Assembly (NCBI GenBank): GCA_964036315.1
Contig: OZ038479.1
Span: forward strand, 59,609,746-59,673,745
From: Acanthosepion esculentum
Lineage: Eukaryota; Mollusca; Cephalopoda; Sepiida; Sepiidae
Direction: 5' to 3'
Length of the DNA stretch: 64,000 bases
In this document: positions 10,136 to 21,787 of the stretch, piece by piece
Layout: each line of letters begins with the position of its first letter
Position numbering within the stretch: position 1 is the stretch's first letter
Position numbers and translations under genes: made by a program
The notes under the pieces: model-generated
What the model saw: the letters and a program-made list of their open reading frames with translations, nothing else
Told to the model about the DNA's origin: nothing
Database searches by the model: none

Positions 10136-11755
10136 TGTTACCACGAGAGAGAAGCAATGTGGCAGTTATAAAATTTTGGCATTGTCTCAACATAGGTGAG
10201 AGGATTGTTGTCATTTACTTTACCAACAGATGCTAAGACGTTGAATAGCAATGTGGCAATTTTAAAATTTTGGCATTGTCTTGACATAGGTGAGGGGTTT
10301 GTAATTATTTACCTTATCAACATGTCGATTCAGATGCTGAGACGTTGAATAGTGATATGGTGTATGTAAACTTTTGGCATGAGACAGAAAATAGTGGAGA
10401 ATTGAGATTTGGCAAGATAAAAGAATTGAATTTCTTAACAAGCCAACGATTCCATTATAAAGTTAACGTAAGGACCAGATGGCAAACTTTGACAGTGATT
10501 GATGGGTCGGTAGAGAGTGCTGGCTAAGTGAATTCTGGGTGGCAAAAAGATATGATAGGAATTTAATTTGTAATATGGAATTCGTAAAAATTTTGGCCGA
10601 TGGGAAAAAGGAGAATTTTGTTAAAAAATTCTGGATTATAATTTTAAGGAGCCCAGCTTAGTCACACCCACACGGCTGAGATATCATTGGTCGGGTGGTA
10701 GCATGGGTGATAGGCGGAGGTGAATGGATGAGAAAGGCGGAGAAGTTGTTAACGTCCACTGAAGGGATTGGTATGAGATATCAATGTGAGAAAGAGTCTA
10801 AGAGGATAGCTCTCCTCTGACGTTCCCTCACGGACGACGGAGAACCCCCCGAAATGGGAAGTGGTTAATTTTCCAAAAATGGGAAGTAATCAATTTTCCT
10901 GGCCTGACAACAGAGATTTCTTGTTAGAAATCGAGATTTACCGAGAACGTCTGGCCCACACCGGGTTTTGGTCGGTGCCCATATAAACGAACGTCCTGTG
11001 GTCGTTCGGCAGTTCGAGTTGGCGACGCAGTTGAGCTGGTTTTGGCGTTAGAGACAGTTTAACCAGAGTATTGCCTTGCAGAAGCAGACCGAGAGATTCC
11101 ATGATCTCTGACTTCGCCTATTCTACCAATAGCAAGTTATACTGACAAACAAAGCCAAGCCAGCACCTAAGAGCTAAATTAGTTGACTTACGATATCAAC
11201 TTACTTGAAACATAGAAGTGTCACATTTCGTAGGAAACGGACTGGGAAAAAAACACGCTCTTGTATATAACCGAAGGATAAAGTTAAATTGTTATTTCTT
11301 AACATACTCTTGGGTTTTACTTTTTTTCTTTTTTTTTCTTTGCGCTTGTGCGATGCCACCTTCAATCTGGACTCAGCTTATACTATGGCCCGACGCCTGA
11401 TTGATCTCATCTACCTAAGATCAAAGTGACAATGTGGGTAGGTTAGACTTGAGATCAAAGCAGTTACTCCAGTAACCAGACGTTGCAAGTGAGCTGGGAA
11501 CGATAGAGCTGGTATTGAACCGGTACAGCTGGTGAAGCCGTTAGCATCGACAACCAGAATTCGACCCTGGACATCTGAGTGTCACATATTGCTATCCTGA
11601 CCAGGGGATTTCGCCGAGTAGTGACGACCACCGAGCGACCAGGACACAGGCTGGTGGCAGCAACAAAGAGTCAACCCCAAAACGCTGGTAGAAGAAAACT
11701 TACAGCTTTTCACCGCGACTGGGAGTTGACCACGGGCCGACAGCTTGGTCTCACA
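10136..11755 (+). repeat. Probable long 5' LTR and leader of a Ty3/Gypsy element
   Basis: The block starts TGTTACCACGAG and is followed by gag/pol downstream. It contains two copies of a 50-bp direct repeat about 94 bp apart (10154-10207 and 10248-10300, core AAAATTTTGGCATTGTCT). A TATA-like CATATAAACG lies at about 10980. It ends TCTCACA before TATTGGTGCCGTGACC at about 11756, which suits a primer-binding site. A related TCACATATTG...CTGACCAGG occurs 175 bp earlier, at about 11582, so the LTR end/primer region seems duplicated. Parts at 10580-11570 resemble 36560-37690. The LTR limits are inferred because no 3' LTR survives. Confidence 0.4.
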
Positions 11756-12061
11756 TATTGGTGCCGTGACCACCAGATTCGACCCTAAACTAACCACTGC
11801 CACAGGAGTTGCAGAGAATTTTGCCCAGGACAACGTGCAGCATCTCAGGTAGACAAACGGAAAGGCTAGAGCGGGAACCAAAGGACTTTGGTTAATTATA
11901 ACCATACGGTTCCAGACCCTCTAGTTCAACAGCTCGGAACCGGAGAAGACTGACCTGGAAATCGTCTGTCAGGTGAAACACTTTTTTCGGTTAATCTCCC
12001 AATAATATTTCGATTGTTGCTGCTCTGATTGTGTTTATTTTTTTTTTATTTTTTTTTTTTT

Positions 12062-12980
12062 GAATTGTTTAAATTTGTCTGACCATGATTTGGATAGGGT
12101 AGACATAGAGGAAGAGGGGGTTGAACAGGGATTGCCAGTGGACCTGAGGAAATTGTTGGGCAGACCTAGGATTCCAGCCTTTGAGGGTAATTCGAAAAAT
12201 GTTAGAGATTGGTTGGCAATTCTGGATAAGAGCCGCATAATCTATGGAATCTCAGACCAAGAAACCCTGTATTTGGCGTATGGAGCCGCGAGACGGAAAG
12301 CGTCGGAATTCATAAAGGGGCTCTTAGCCAGTGAACCCCACTTGATATGGGAAAGGCTAGAGGTATTGCTGACTCAGGAGTTCGCTGATGAGGAGACAGT
12401 GATAGAGGCCATGAGAGCCCTTCTGAAGATGACACAGCTGAACGACGAAACCCCTGGAGAATTAGGAACCCGAGCAGGGAAGCTGTCTTCGTTAGCTTTT
12501 CCAGAAGAAGTATGACACAATGCAGTAATGCAGGCCCAGTTGGCAGATTTATATATAGAGGCGCTCAGTGACAAGCGTATTCGCCATGACGTAATGAAGG
12601 AAGGACCGCTAAGGTTGTCGGCGGCAGTGGCACTGGCTAAAGAGAGCCAGGGGATTTGGGAGAAAGTAAGAGGAGGCAGGAAGGCGCAAGAGCAAAGTCG
12701 GGAGGTAAGGGGGAAGGGAAGAGAGCCCCCACGTGGAATCGAAAGGTCAAGCAGGAGGTGGAGGAGCCTGAGGTATGGGAAAAGGATCCCAAAAGAAAGG
12801 CTTGGTCAACAAGGCATGGGTTTTATAAGCCCACGCTGGGTCGATACGGGCTGGTCTGCTGGGCATGTGTGTATGAGGACCCCAGAGCAGCAGACTGTCC
12901 GACGAAGTGGGGATTGCCCCCAGACTTTGATCAGGACAGGTGTACTAGGTGTGGGAAGAAGGGACTCCTAGTTAAGTGGT
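12062..12980 (+). pseudogene. Ty3/Gypsy Gag, frame-broken
   Basis: The first open stretch (to TGA at 12513) reads as a retroviral-type Gag matrix/capsid region: LGRPRIPAFEGNSKNVRDWL, then LLTQEFADEETVIEAMRALL and TPGELGTRAGKLSSLAFPEE. After the TGA the same frame continues with HNAVMQAQLADLYIEALSDK and a basic Arg/Lys/Glu-rich region, where another frame takes over near 12670. No in-frame ATG lies near the apparent N-terminus, which abuts T-runs at 12036-12060. An active version would form the particle core. Capsid and linker are recognisable, but the copy cannot make one chain. Confidence 0.7.
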
Positions 12981-13215
12981 GCGGGATAAGGAAAGGTGCC
13001 CCACCGATATTATTAAAGAAGGCTGCATCTGGAAGACAGGACCAGGGAAAAGCCAGCGGGCCGCCCCAGAAATAAGAGGGAGGGTGGCCCAGTTAAAAAG
13101 AAGGAGCATGAAATGTTGGATATGTGGTCAGGTGGGCCACTTTGCAGTTAACTGACCAACAAGAAGGTGCTGGTTTTGTAGAAGACCAGGGCACCTGAAG
13201 AGGAATTGTGCTTTC
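12855..13215 (+). pseudogene. Gag zinc knuckles (CCHC)
   Basis: The Gag end shows cysteine-rich units. 12855-12995 has CWACVYEDP and CTRCGKKG, imperfect. 13112-13215 has two tight CCHC knuckles. The first, CWICGQVGHFAVN, ends in TGA exactly where the fourth ligand Cys (TGT/TGC) belongs. The second, CWFCRRPGHLKRNC, is complete. Such knuckles bind element RNA during packaging. The Cys-to-stop change is a neat single-base knock-out. Confidence 0.7.
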
Positions 13216-13434
13216 AGAAATGGCAGAAAGAGACTGGGGAGGGTCCAGCCGGTACCACCCAGGCAGAGAAAACTAAGAACTCCCCTATGTGAGGAGGATG
13301 ACGGGAAATTACTGCTGCCAGTACCTATGGCTGGGATAACACTGAGGTGGGAACCCAAGAGAAGGAAGGCCAAGGTGTTCTTTTTGCTGATGCAAGAGGA
13401 GGAGCTGTCTTGTAAGGCAAGAATAGTGTGTATG

Positions 13435-13730
13435 TGAATGATAGCTCTGATAGACACAGGAGCGTCTGTTTCATTGCTGAGAGAGAAGGAATACAGACGG
13501 GTGAAACAGAAGGAAAGGATGCAGGAAGCGGACATAGAAATCACACAGGCGGCCCCCTGGAGATAAAAGGGATGGCGAGGCTTCCTGTGAGAATTGGAAA
13601 ATTGAGAAGTACCCAGAACATCTACATAACACCCAACCTGTGTACGGAAGCAATCTTGGGAGAAGATTGGCTTCAGAGCCAGAAGGCTTGTATAGAGTTT
13701 AACCCTACTGTGTTGGTAGTAAAAGGTGAA
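13435..13730 (+). pseudogene. Ty3/Gypsy aspartic protease, frameshifted
   Basis: At 13441-13479 one frame reads IALIDTGASVSLL, a complete retropepsin active site with D-T-G. The later half (MARLPVRIGKLR, then AILGEDWLQSQKACIEF, the usual flap-distal ILGxDW/F motif) is in the frame that runs on into RT. At least one frameshift therefore lies between about 13480 and 13550. The protease motif itself is better preserved than in the antisense element at 1-3 kb, so this copy is younger or decayed differently. Confidence 0.75.
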
Positions 13731-15060
13731 AGAACGCCATTGGGAGATCCACCAGAAGAAGTTATAACAATAGTGGTGGAGGAAGATATGAGGCTACCCC
13801 CTAGAATAGCGGTGTCGGGTAAAGGCAGACTGGTGACAGGGAAGAGAATGAGGAAAGGAACCCTGCAATTGGTCCCTGCAGAGGAAATGGGCCCGGAGGA
13901 GAATGAGGTAACTCTGTGTGAGGCAGTAGTAGAGGCAGCTGAATTAGTGCCCATAATGATGGTGAACCAGGCCGACAAGACAATAAAGGTTAAGAGAGGA
14001 GAGGAGGTAGGAAAGGCACTACCCTTGCGAACTCTGAATCGAGTGAAATTCGATGAGAAGCAAAGAAAATACGTCGAGCAACCAGAAAAAATAGCAGACG
14101 AAGAGATATTGGCACCTGATAGATTTAGAGCCAGAGTGGGAGGTCTGCTAAGAAATAATCGGGATGTGGTGGCCAAATCAGAAAAGGAATTAGGCCAGAC
14201 CCACACTGTAAAAATGAAGATCAATACCAGCGACCACTCCACTGTGAAATTGAAGCCTTATAGAACACCTGTTCATAAGAGGCCCCTGGTGGAAGAGATG
14301 TTGGAAGCTGGGATGATAGAAAGATCAATTTCCCTTTGGAGCTTCCCAAGCGTGATAGTAGACAAGAAAGATGGCGGGCACCGGTTTTTAGTGGATTTTA
14401 GGAAACTGAATTTCATCTCTAAGCCTTTGGTGGTGCCATTGCCACTAATTGATGACATATTGGCATTATTGGGGAAAGCGAAGTACTTGTCCATGTTGGA
14501 CTTGAGGTCTGGGTATTGGCAGGTAGTCCTCGATGAGGCTGACAAGGAAAAGGTCGCATTTGCGTGTCACTTGGGACAGTTTCAGTTCAGGGTGGAGCCA
14601 TTTGGTTTGGTTAGTGCCCCGGGAATCTTTCAGCAACTTATGTCAATAGTGTTAGGAAGATGCGAGAGTTTTGCTATGGCATATCTAGACGATATTCTGA
14701 TATTTTCGGAAACACCAGAGCAACACTTTTTCCATCTAAAACAAGTGTTGGGAAGACTCAGAAAGCGCGGGTTAAAATTTAAATTATCAAAATGTCACTT
14801 TCTGAAGGATGAGACTAGATATTTGGGCTTTGTTATAAATGGCGAAGGTATTGAGCCCAACATGAATAAGGTGATAGTTATGAGGGAAATGCCAGAACCT
14901 AAGTCAGTGAGACCAGTAAGAGGGTTCATAGGGTACTACAGACGATTCGTCCCGGCATTCTGAAGAATTGCCATACCCTTAGTAGCACTGACAAAGAAAT
15001 ACGCTAGATTCAAATCGACAGAAGACTGCCAAAGAGCACTTGATACTTTAAATAAAGCTT
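13731..15060 (+). pseudogene. Ty3/Gypsy reverse transcriptase, 3'-truncated
   Basis: The open frame runs to TGA at 14961-14963 and holds a nearly complete RT: KLKPYRTPVHKRPLVEEML, then VDKKDGGHRFLVDFRKLN, SMLDLRSGYWQV (first catalytic Asp), FQFRVEPFGLVSAPGIFQQL, and YLDDILIFS with the intact YxDD at about 14680-14706. It ends in GFIGYYRRFVPAF, followed after the stop by LVALTKKYARF and ECQRALDTL-type residues (DCQRALDTL) that begin the connection to RNase H. Similarity ceases near 15060. RNase H, integrase and the 3' LTR are absent, so the copy is dead despite its intact catalytic box. Confidence 0.9.
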
Positions 15061-16470
15061 GTTTCCAGTTTGCTTTACCTTAATCACAAATCCTTTCTCC
15101 TGATTTACCTATTGAAACTTCTACTGCTTCAAGATTCAACTTGGTCATCTTTCAGTTTCTGTCTCTTTTGATGTTCCTGGTAACATCCGACTTCCTGCCA
15201 AATATTTTCAATTTGCCATTAAAACTCACTTTTCAATTTTAAACCTAGTAGTATACTTTACCTTCTTCCTCTCATTTACCTCCCAAGAGAATGGTGAGTT
15301 TCAAGAGAAAGATCTTTTAGCTTCCAGGTTTGTGACATTATTAGAGACATTAACCTAAAGAGTATTTTAAAAATGGACGAAAATTCTGTGTCATACAATC
15401 TTTTCAATGCCATCATGTATATGTATGTGCATTTCTGACAATGTACATGCACATATGTTAATTTGCTTTTGATCAGTCTGCTTTAGGTTTGTCTATTGCT
15501 AATCATATTGAATCTTTCGATGAAATAAAACACTCTCCACATCTTATATATTATATCATTGACTTTAACAATTACAGGATGAAGCAAGCAGCATTGTCTG
15601 CCTTCCTTAGATTTTATTCAACCAATCTATTTATTAAAATTCTATAATAGTGTAAAAATTCATGATTTTAATTATTTCTCATGACACATCACATTTGTTT
15701 AACTTTCGCTTTATTACATTTGTGAAAATTGCAAAACTCATACCACTTATTTGATACCCTTATTTGGGAGGCAGGAACACAGATATGAGTTGTATACGTC
15801 CTTTATCAAGGCCTCATCTATTCAATAATGACCATTGTGTTAGCATGTCTGTTGATTCACTCATATTCCTCATGTAATTTATGATGACACCAGAAAATTA
15901 TTTTGTGCTATTTTAGTTTTATTCAACTAATATATTTATTAAAACTCTATAATAGTGTAAAAATTCATGATATGAATATATTTTAATTATTTCTTATGAC
16001 ACATCACATTTGTCTAACTCCCTCTTTATTACATTTGTGTATATCTGTTGATTCACTCATATTCTTCATATAAGTTATTTGTATGCTTTCATGTAGTTTA
16101 TGATGACAATAGAAAATTATTTTTACCTCTGTTGGTTCGAAAACCTATATATAGAAAATAGATATACCTTAAATTTGGATTGATCTATATATGAACAATT
16201 CTATAATCTGTTAACAAAAAATAGGCATTCTTTGAAATTTTGATAGATCTATATCCAACCAATCCTATCATTATGTTGGTTAGGACTCTTTATCTCTCAA
16301 TATAATCATCAGTGATTTTTTCCATGCCAAATTTCATAAGAAATTTCTTAGCATTTTCTAGAAAGTAGCATTCCAAAATTTATTGTGAATTTTTATTCTT
16401 TGGTAAAAAAAAGCCATCATCACAATCATGAGGTAAACTTAGACATTGATTAAGATATAAAGAAAATAAA
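15061..16470. other. Noncoding region with a local tandem duplication
   Basis: I see no gene. 15607-15720 is repeated at 15916-16037 (shared CTATAATAGTGTAAAAATTC and GACACATCACATTTGT), and 15850-15910 resembles 16047-16125 (GTTGATTCACTCATATTC). Parts recur near 26880-27260, so this belongs to a dispersed noncoding repeat. Confidence 0.6.
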
Positions 16471-16478
16471 TTTGATAA

Positions 16479-16563
16479 TATAGTTCACTTTCCTCTATTG
16501 TGTTTATATAGTTCACTTTCCTCTATTGTGTTTATATAGTTCACTTTCCCCTATTGTGTTTAT
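16479..16563. repeat. 28-bp minisatellite, three copies
   Basis: Three head-to-tail units with core TTCACTTTCCTCTATTGTG and a 28-bp period. The last unit has one C for T change. The flanks are a dispersed noncoding repeat. Confidence 0.85.
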
Positions 16564-16639
16564 GTGACTGTAATAGCATATTTATATTGATATGACAATT
16601 TTTCATTTTATTTCACTATGTGAAGCCCATGGTAGTTGG

Positions 16640-17075
16640 TGTCACCATAGACTTTTCATACCTTGGCAAGGTGAAGTGAATTGTAATAAATTAGTAGGCC
16701 TACTGAGGAGGACGTTAGTGTAGACTCTAGTATATTCAGTAATTCTTTCAGGCATCTGACTCTCCAGTGTTCCTCTCTGTCCAGTATTTTTACTTCATTC
16801 CACATTGCACTTTTCCCTCTACACATGATCAGCTATTCCTGATTTAATTATCTCGCCTCTGAATACAACTTCTTCATGTACTTCCAGCCTATTCTGAAGG
16901 ACCTGTTTTTCAATGTTGACCATTTCCTGTTGGTAAGTGTCTGGATCATCACTTTTTGAACAGTGTTTTAGGCACCAGACTATCTGTTTCTTTACACTGG
17001 TTGGATGGTGGCAGGGCTGCTTTAGCAGGGGTCTTATTCCCCACCACCACCACCACGACACTGAAATCAATGATA
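16640..17075 (-). pseudogene. Penelope-like element remnant (linker and GIY-YIG region)
   Basis: The minus strand reads TSVKKQIVWCLKHCSKS, SDDPDTYQQEMVNIEKQVLQ and then RGEIIKSGIADHV, continuing as WNEVKILDREEHWRVRCLKE past a stop. These match the RT-to-endonuclease linker and the distal part of the GIY-YIG nuclease domain of Penelope-like retroelements. The nuclease core with the GIY-YIG signature is deleted, since the linker joins directly to the distal part. A CCACCACCACCACCACGAC run at 17040 encodes a Trp string that is not part of the family. Confidence 0.7.
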
Positions 17076-17810
17076 CAGGGCCCCACTCTATTACATCTCA
17101 ATTTTCATAAGGTAATATTTATATAAAATACAGATTTTATTATAAGCTAATTATGTGCAATAATGAATCATATGCAATATAGGTAAATAATTCAACTAGA
17201 ACAATTTAAAATACAATGTATCTAAATGCAAATTAGAGACATGTCATAACAGATCATTCCATCTTAAATCAACAATGTTTTGCAGCAATTTTTAACATCA
17301 ACTCAAGATTTTTCTTGTAAAAAAAGTTGAACAATTGTAACACATTCAACATTATGGATAAAAAATAGTGAATTTTATAGCATTTTTTTAGACTTAGCAT
17401 GAGCAAAAGAAGTTTACAAGTTTCAACAACAAAGAAAAAGGCACCAGAATAATGTCAAAATCTGCCAAAAACTTTTTCATCATTTAATAATCAGTTTTGC
17501 TGAAATGTGTTGTGGTGTGATAGATATCGGCTTGGAATAAAAAATTGTGGAGTCAAGCTCACTACATTCACTTACGCACAAATACCCTTGGGAAAGATAT
17601 GAATCCATCTCTTCTCCCTCCACTTATGGGTTGTATAGCAGGACAGGCTGGTTTCTATAGCCTTGCTTGGCAACCAGTCTGCAACAAGTAGTGTAAGCGT
17701 CTGATTATATTTTGCTTAGTTTAAATTTGTTACGTATAAATGTAGAAGGAAAAATGCTAATGTTGATAAGATTAGAGAGGGTCACAAAGCACTGGCTTGG
17801 AGCGGTAATA
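17070..17810 (+). repeat. Dispersed hAT-like noncoding repeat, copy 1
   Basis: This block is collinear with 45985-46500 over most of its length. It begins near CAGGGCCCCACTCTATTAC and ends near AAAGCACTGGCTTGGAGC; the other copy runs from CAGGGCCGGTGC to GCACTGCCCGGGGCCCC. CAGGGC-type ends with an AT-rich coreless middle suggest a non-autonomous hAT element, but no target-site duplication was confirmed. A SINE splits this copy at about 17511-17697. Confidence 0.5.
17511..17697 (+). repeat. tRNA-derived SINE, partial
   Basis: Shows the shared SINE body: GATAGATATCGGCTTGGA, then ACTACATTCACTTACG, CCCTTGGGAAAGATATGAA and CTATAGCCTTGCTTGGCAACC. The 5' tRNA-like head is damaged (B box region altered) and the 3' part is missing. 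A TTTTGCT stretch lies on each side, and the uninterrupted copy of the host repeat near 46410 has it once, consistent with a target-site duplication. Confidence 0.7.
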
Positions 17811-17814
17811 AAAT

Positions 17815-19015
17815 TATCATTTATTTGTTGACAATTCCCAAGCATAAAGAAGATGTAGAAATTCACTTTTATGCCTAGGTTTGATTACAATGGTAATCAT
17901 CGCTTTTTAAAACAATATATGTCGTCGAATACTAGTGAAGATAGTGGTATCCAAAAACGAAAACCGTCCTTTTGTTAGCCGAGCGGTTAGCCCGTTTTTG
18001 TTTTTTCGTTTTTGTTTTTTTTCTGTCGGTTTTCATTAAAAAAAATGCATTTTAAACTTTTATGTATATAGCTTTTCCTAGGATGTAACTATACTTTTAA
18101 ATCATTTAAAATGCATGTTTTTTTTTAGCTTTTCTAGGGCGATGCCTATCTCTTTCCGTTTTCACATTTCATTGATAATAATATTTATTCATTTTTTACT
18201 CATGGCAAAAATGATAATGGATCTTTCTTTGTATGCAAATAACATTTCTATTTTTTATGAATTTCTGCTTTATAAAAAATGATATGCAGTAGAGGTGGAG
18301 GCTCGCTAGATTTAGGAGTCAGACACTGGGTACTTAACGCTGCCGCCGATGTCGATTGTAGGGCAGGACTGAATTCTTTTTTGTAACTTCATTCCTTTAA
18401 AACACAAGGAACCCAACTTGTCTAACACCGCTTAACTATTTTGCCTGACATAATCACACGGAAGATTTTTTTCAAAAATAATCTCCGTTTGTATCGTGTT
18501 TTTTCAATTTCTTAATTGTTTTGTTTTTGACATACATTTCAACTTCGGCATTATTATAATCTGAACGAAGACTACAAATATTATGTAAGTTAACAGAGAA
18601 ATTCCAACAATAATTTGAACACAAAGAAATCGCCCCGTTTTCTTTTTCTCATTGCATTTTCTGATTTAAAAGGTAAGTGGAAGGAAAAATGAAGACAAAT
18701 AATTTTTATGAAAAGAAATCTTTTTTTACTGACGTGTCTCACCATTTTTTATTTACTTGACTGCTAGCTTTCATCTTTTTTCATTTTGCTATTATTTCGT
18801 CATGTCAGAGATTTTGAAGAAATAATATTTTTAAACCACACTAAAGGAAATTAGTTGGATTTTGCCTTTGTTATTTCGCTTTGAAGTTTTTATTTTATTT
18901 TTAATACAATCACAGTTAAAGCGAATTTGGACATTTGGCTTAGTTATGACCTTTTTAATTTTAAATAAATAAAATTTCCATGTTACTCTCTTTTAGGTTA
19001 AAAATTGGTAAGATT
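17815..19015. other. Noncoding region
   Basis: No gene recognised. It contains T-rich runs and, at 17970-17992, a tRNA-like scrap GTTAGCCGAGCGGTTAGCCC resembling an A box and D arm, but without a matching B box or cloverleaf. Confidence 0.5.
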
Positions 19016-19018
19016 ATA

Positions 19019-19830
19019 CATCGAATTTAGGTATATTCAATAATTCGCCCCAAAACAGCATCATAGCATGATGAAAAAAGGCCCCAAACTTAAAAATCAA
19101 GTTTTATCGTGAAAAAGTTTGTTATTAATAAGAAGAAAGACCAAAGTATTTTTTAATTATTTAAAAAAAAAAAAATTATTCCTTTCTAGCACGTTTGAAA
19201 TTTTAGTTGAAAATTTTTTTTTTTTTAAGTCAGCGGTCGCGTAATATTTTTTTATTTTAGCATTAGTTTTTTTAGCGCTTCTTTCAGTTGAAAAAACGCA
19301 TTAATTTTGAAATTCTTGCAAAAATCAAATAATTGTCGTATTCTAATGAAACTTTCAGAACTTATTTAAAAATGAATGAATTTTTTTAGAACGTCATGGT
19401 AAAAATATCTTTTAAAAAAAAAACATTTGTTACACCCCTTTACTTAATTTTATGAAAACTTGAAAACTCGAATCTGTACATCTCTGTAATTTTTTTAATT
19501 AAATGCAGAAGACTTTGAAGATAAATCAACGATTTTTATTTTTTTTTTGTAAATCGAGGAGCGTTTCTCTATGCAAACTTTAGCTCTGATTTGTAAAATA
19601 CAAAACCCAAATAAACTAAGACATTATTTAATTAAAAAAGTTTTTAATGGCTTTTATGAATAATATATATTAAAGACATTATTGTCTGAAGCCAAAATAT
19701 TTTTCCGATGAAAAATGAATTTTTACAAGAATTGCTTTCTTTTTTTTCTTCAATTTTAATTACAAAATGTGTGATAAAGTTGTTAAATATTTTAAAATTA
19801 AGTTTGAATATGTGCATCTCTGGAAATACT
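19019..19830 (+). repeat. AT-rich dispersed repeat, copy 2 (direct)
   Basis: Left arm of a large imperfect inverted repeat with 20020-20400, and a direct copy of 20405-21195. Landmarks in order are AAACAGCATCATAGCATGAT, GACCAAAGTATTTTTTAATT, TTCCTTTCTAGCACGTTTGA, AAATCAAATAATTGTCGTAT and TTTACAAGAATTGCTTTC. No open frame of note. Confidence 0.75.
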
Positions 19831-20019
19831 CTTATTAAAAGATCTATTTTTACAGATTATAAATTTGAAAGCTGCTTACAATCTGCAAAGCGTTTCTGTT
19901 TTTACAATAATTTTTTAATATGCCAAAAAATGTATTAAAAACTTTTCCGACAAAACTACGGAGACACAATTCAGAAATAATGTCCTGGGTTTTAAGTGTT
20001 GTTTCTCCTGATAGCGATG

Positions 20020-20400
20020 ACTTTCTAAAATAATTTAATCCATTTTTGAATAAGTTCTGAAAGTTTCATTAAAATCCGACAATTATTAGATTTTTGCAAG
20101 AATTTCCAAATTATGCGTTTTTTAACAGTAAAAAAAAAGCGCTAAAAAAAACTAATGTTAAATATTACGCGACCACTGACTTAAAAAAACAAACAAAAAA
20201 CAAAATTTTCAACCAAAATTTCAAACATGCTAGAAAGGAATAAAAAAAATAAATTAAAAAAAAAATAATTAAAAAATACTTTGGTCTTTCCTCTTACCAT
20301 AAACTTTTTCACAATAAAACTTTGTTTTTATTAAGTTTAGGACCTTTTTTTCACCATGCTATGCTGTTTTATCGGTGACTTATTGAATATATCTGCCCAA
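20020..20400 (-). repeat. AT-rich dispersed repeat, copy 3 (inverted)
   Basis: Reverse complement of roughly 19019-19400. It shares ATACGACAATTATTTGATTT-type sequence inverted, the CGCGACC run (GTCGCGTAAT at 19240 versus ATTACGCGAC at 20164) and AAAATACTTTGGTC at 20275. It lies between two direct copies, so transcripts across 19-21 kb could fold into long imperfect duplexes. Confidence 0.75.
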
Positions 20401-20404
20401 ACTA

Positions 20405-21195
20405 GATTCAAACAAAGTTTTATCGTCAAAATGTTTGTTATTAATTATTAAGAAGAAAGTTCAAATATTTTTTGATTAGTAAATTTTTCTAGCCTGTTCG
20501 GAATTTTGGTTAAAAATCATATTTTTTGTTTGTTTGTTTTTACATCTGCTGTCGGACAAAGATTGTGTGTGTTTTAGCTCGCTTTTCTAAAAAAAAAACA
20601 AACAAAAATACACTGATTTGGAGAATCTTGCAAAAATCAAATAATTGTCGTATTTTAATGAAACTTTCTGTACTTATTCAGAAATTAAGGAAATTATTTA
20701 AAAATTCATTTTTTTTTAAAATTTCTTTAGAAAAACTTGGTAAAAATATTTTCTTTTACATCCGTTACCTCTACAACCTAATTTTATGAAATTTCGAGAA
20801 ATTAAAATGTCAGCCTCTTTATATTTATTAGCTAAAAGCAGGGCTGCTTGAAGAATTTTAGTAATCATTTGGTTTTGTCAGGCAGGAACACCATTTACCG
20901 AAAATCTGCTCTGAATCATAAAAGAAAAAGAAAAAACGCAATAAAACTATGACAAGGAAAACTTTTAATTCCTTTTATAAATAAGATATATTAAAGGATA
21001 ATATTGCCTTAAGAAAAAAAAAACTTTTAGATCAATAATAAATTTTTTACAGGAATTGTTTTCATTTTCTAAAAATTTTAATTATAAAAATTTATAAAAT
21101 TTTAAAACTTTTAAAATCCTGTATTAATTTCAGCCATTGAGATTACATTATTATTAAGTGAAAACTATATTTACTAATCATGAATGGTAAAGCTT
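20405..21195 (+). repeat. AT-rich dispersed repeat, copy 4 (direct)
   Basis: Direct copy of 19085-19820, about 1.3 kb away and more diverged. It shares AGTTTTATCGT, AATCAAATAATTGTCGTATT, then AACTTTTAAT...TATATTAAAG and AGGAATTGTTTTCATTTTC. The 3' end (21167-21193) is nearly the reverse complement of 4106-4132 in copy 1. Confidence 0.7.
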
Positions 21196-21787
21196 AATAC
21201 CAGTCTTCAAGCTCCAGAATTTTCAATTTTTTTATATATATATATATATATAAAAATGCCCATTTTTTTAAAGTATTGTCAACCATACACAACATTATCA
21301 GAAAATAAGATTGATGACTGTAGTAAAATTAAAGTCAACATTCCTAAAATTAGTTTACGGAGAATATTTTCCAACATTTTTAAGATTTTAAGTAATTTTA
21401 TTTTTTCTGAAATTTCTAAAAATCATCAGTATTGGCAAATCTGTCTACATAATAAGATATATTTCAGAAAATTTATTTGAAGATTAGCTGATTTAAATTT
21501 TGATTAATCACATTTGAAATAAATATTACTTACTCCTGTTTAAAAAGCAGAAAAGCATTTTTTAAGATGTAGATCAGTGTGTTCATGACACATCTTTCAC
21601 TATATTGATATATAAGGAATAAAACAAATCATTGAAAGAAGAAAAAATACTTATACATCTTTGTGAATATCAAATCATTTATACTATATATACTATATTT
21701 AATGGTATAGCAATCTTAATATATAACTACATGTATCTATTCTAATATAGACTGCTTTTATATATTATTCACTACCTAAATTATTAC

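Noticed and set aside
13673..14242. 189-codon minus-strand open frame
   Set aside because: Antisense to the Gypsy pol frame, with no recognisable domain.
17970..17992. tRNA gene (GCCGAGCGGTTAG word)
   Set aside because: Only an A-box/D-arm-like word is present; no B box, anticodon arm or acceptor pairing could be found.
21232..21252. TATA-box promoter
   Set aside because: It is a simple AT microsatellite at the duplication edge; similar runs at 29688 and 60190 show it is not specific.
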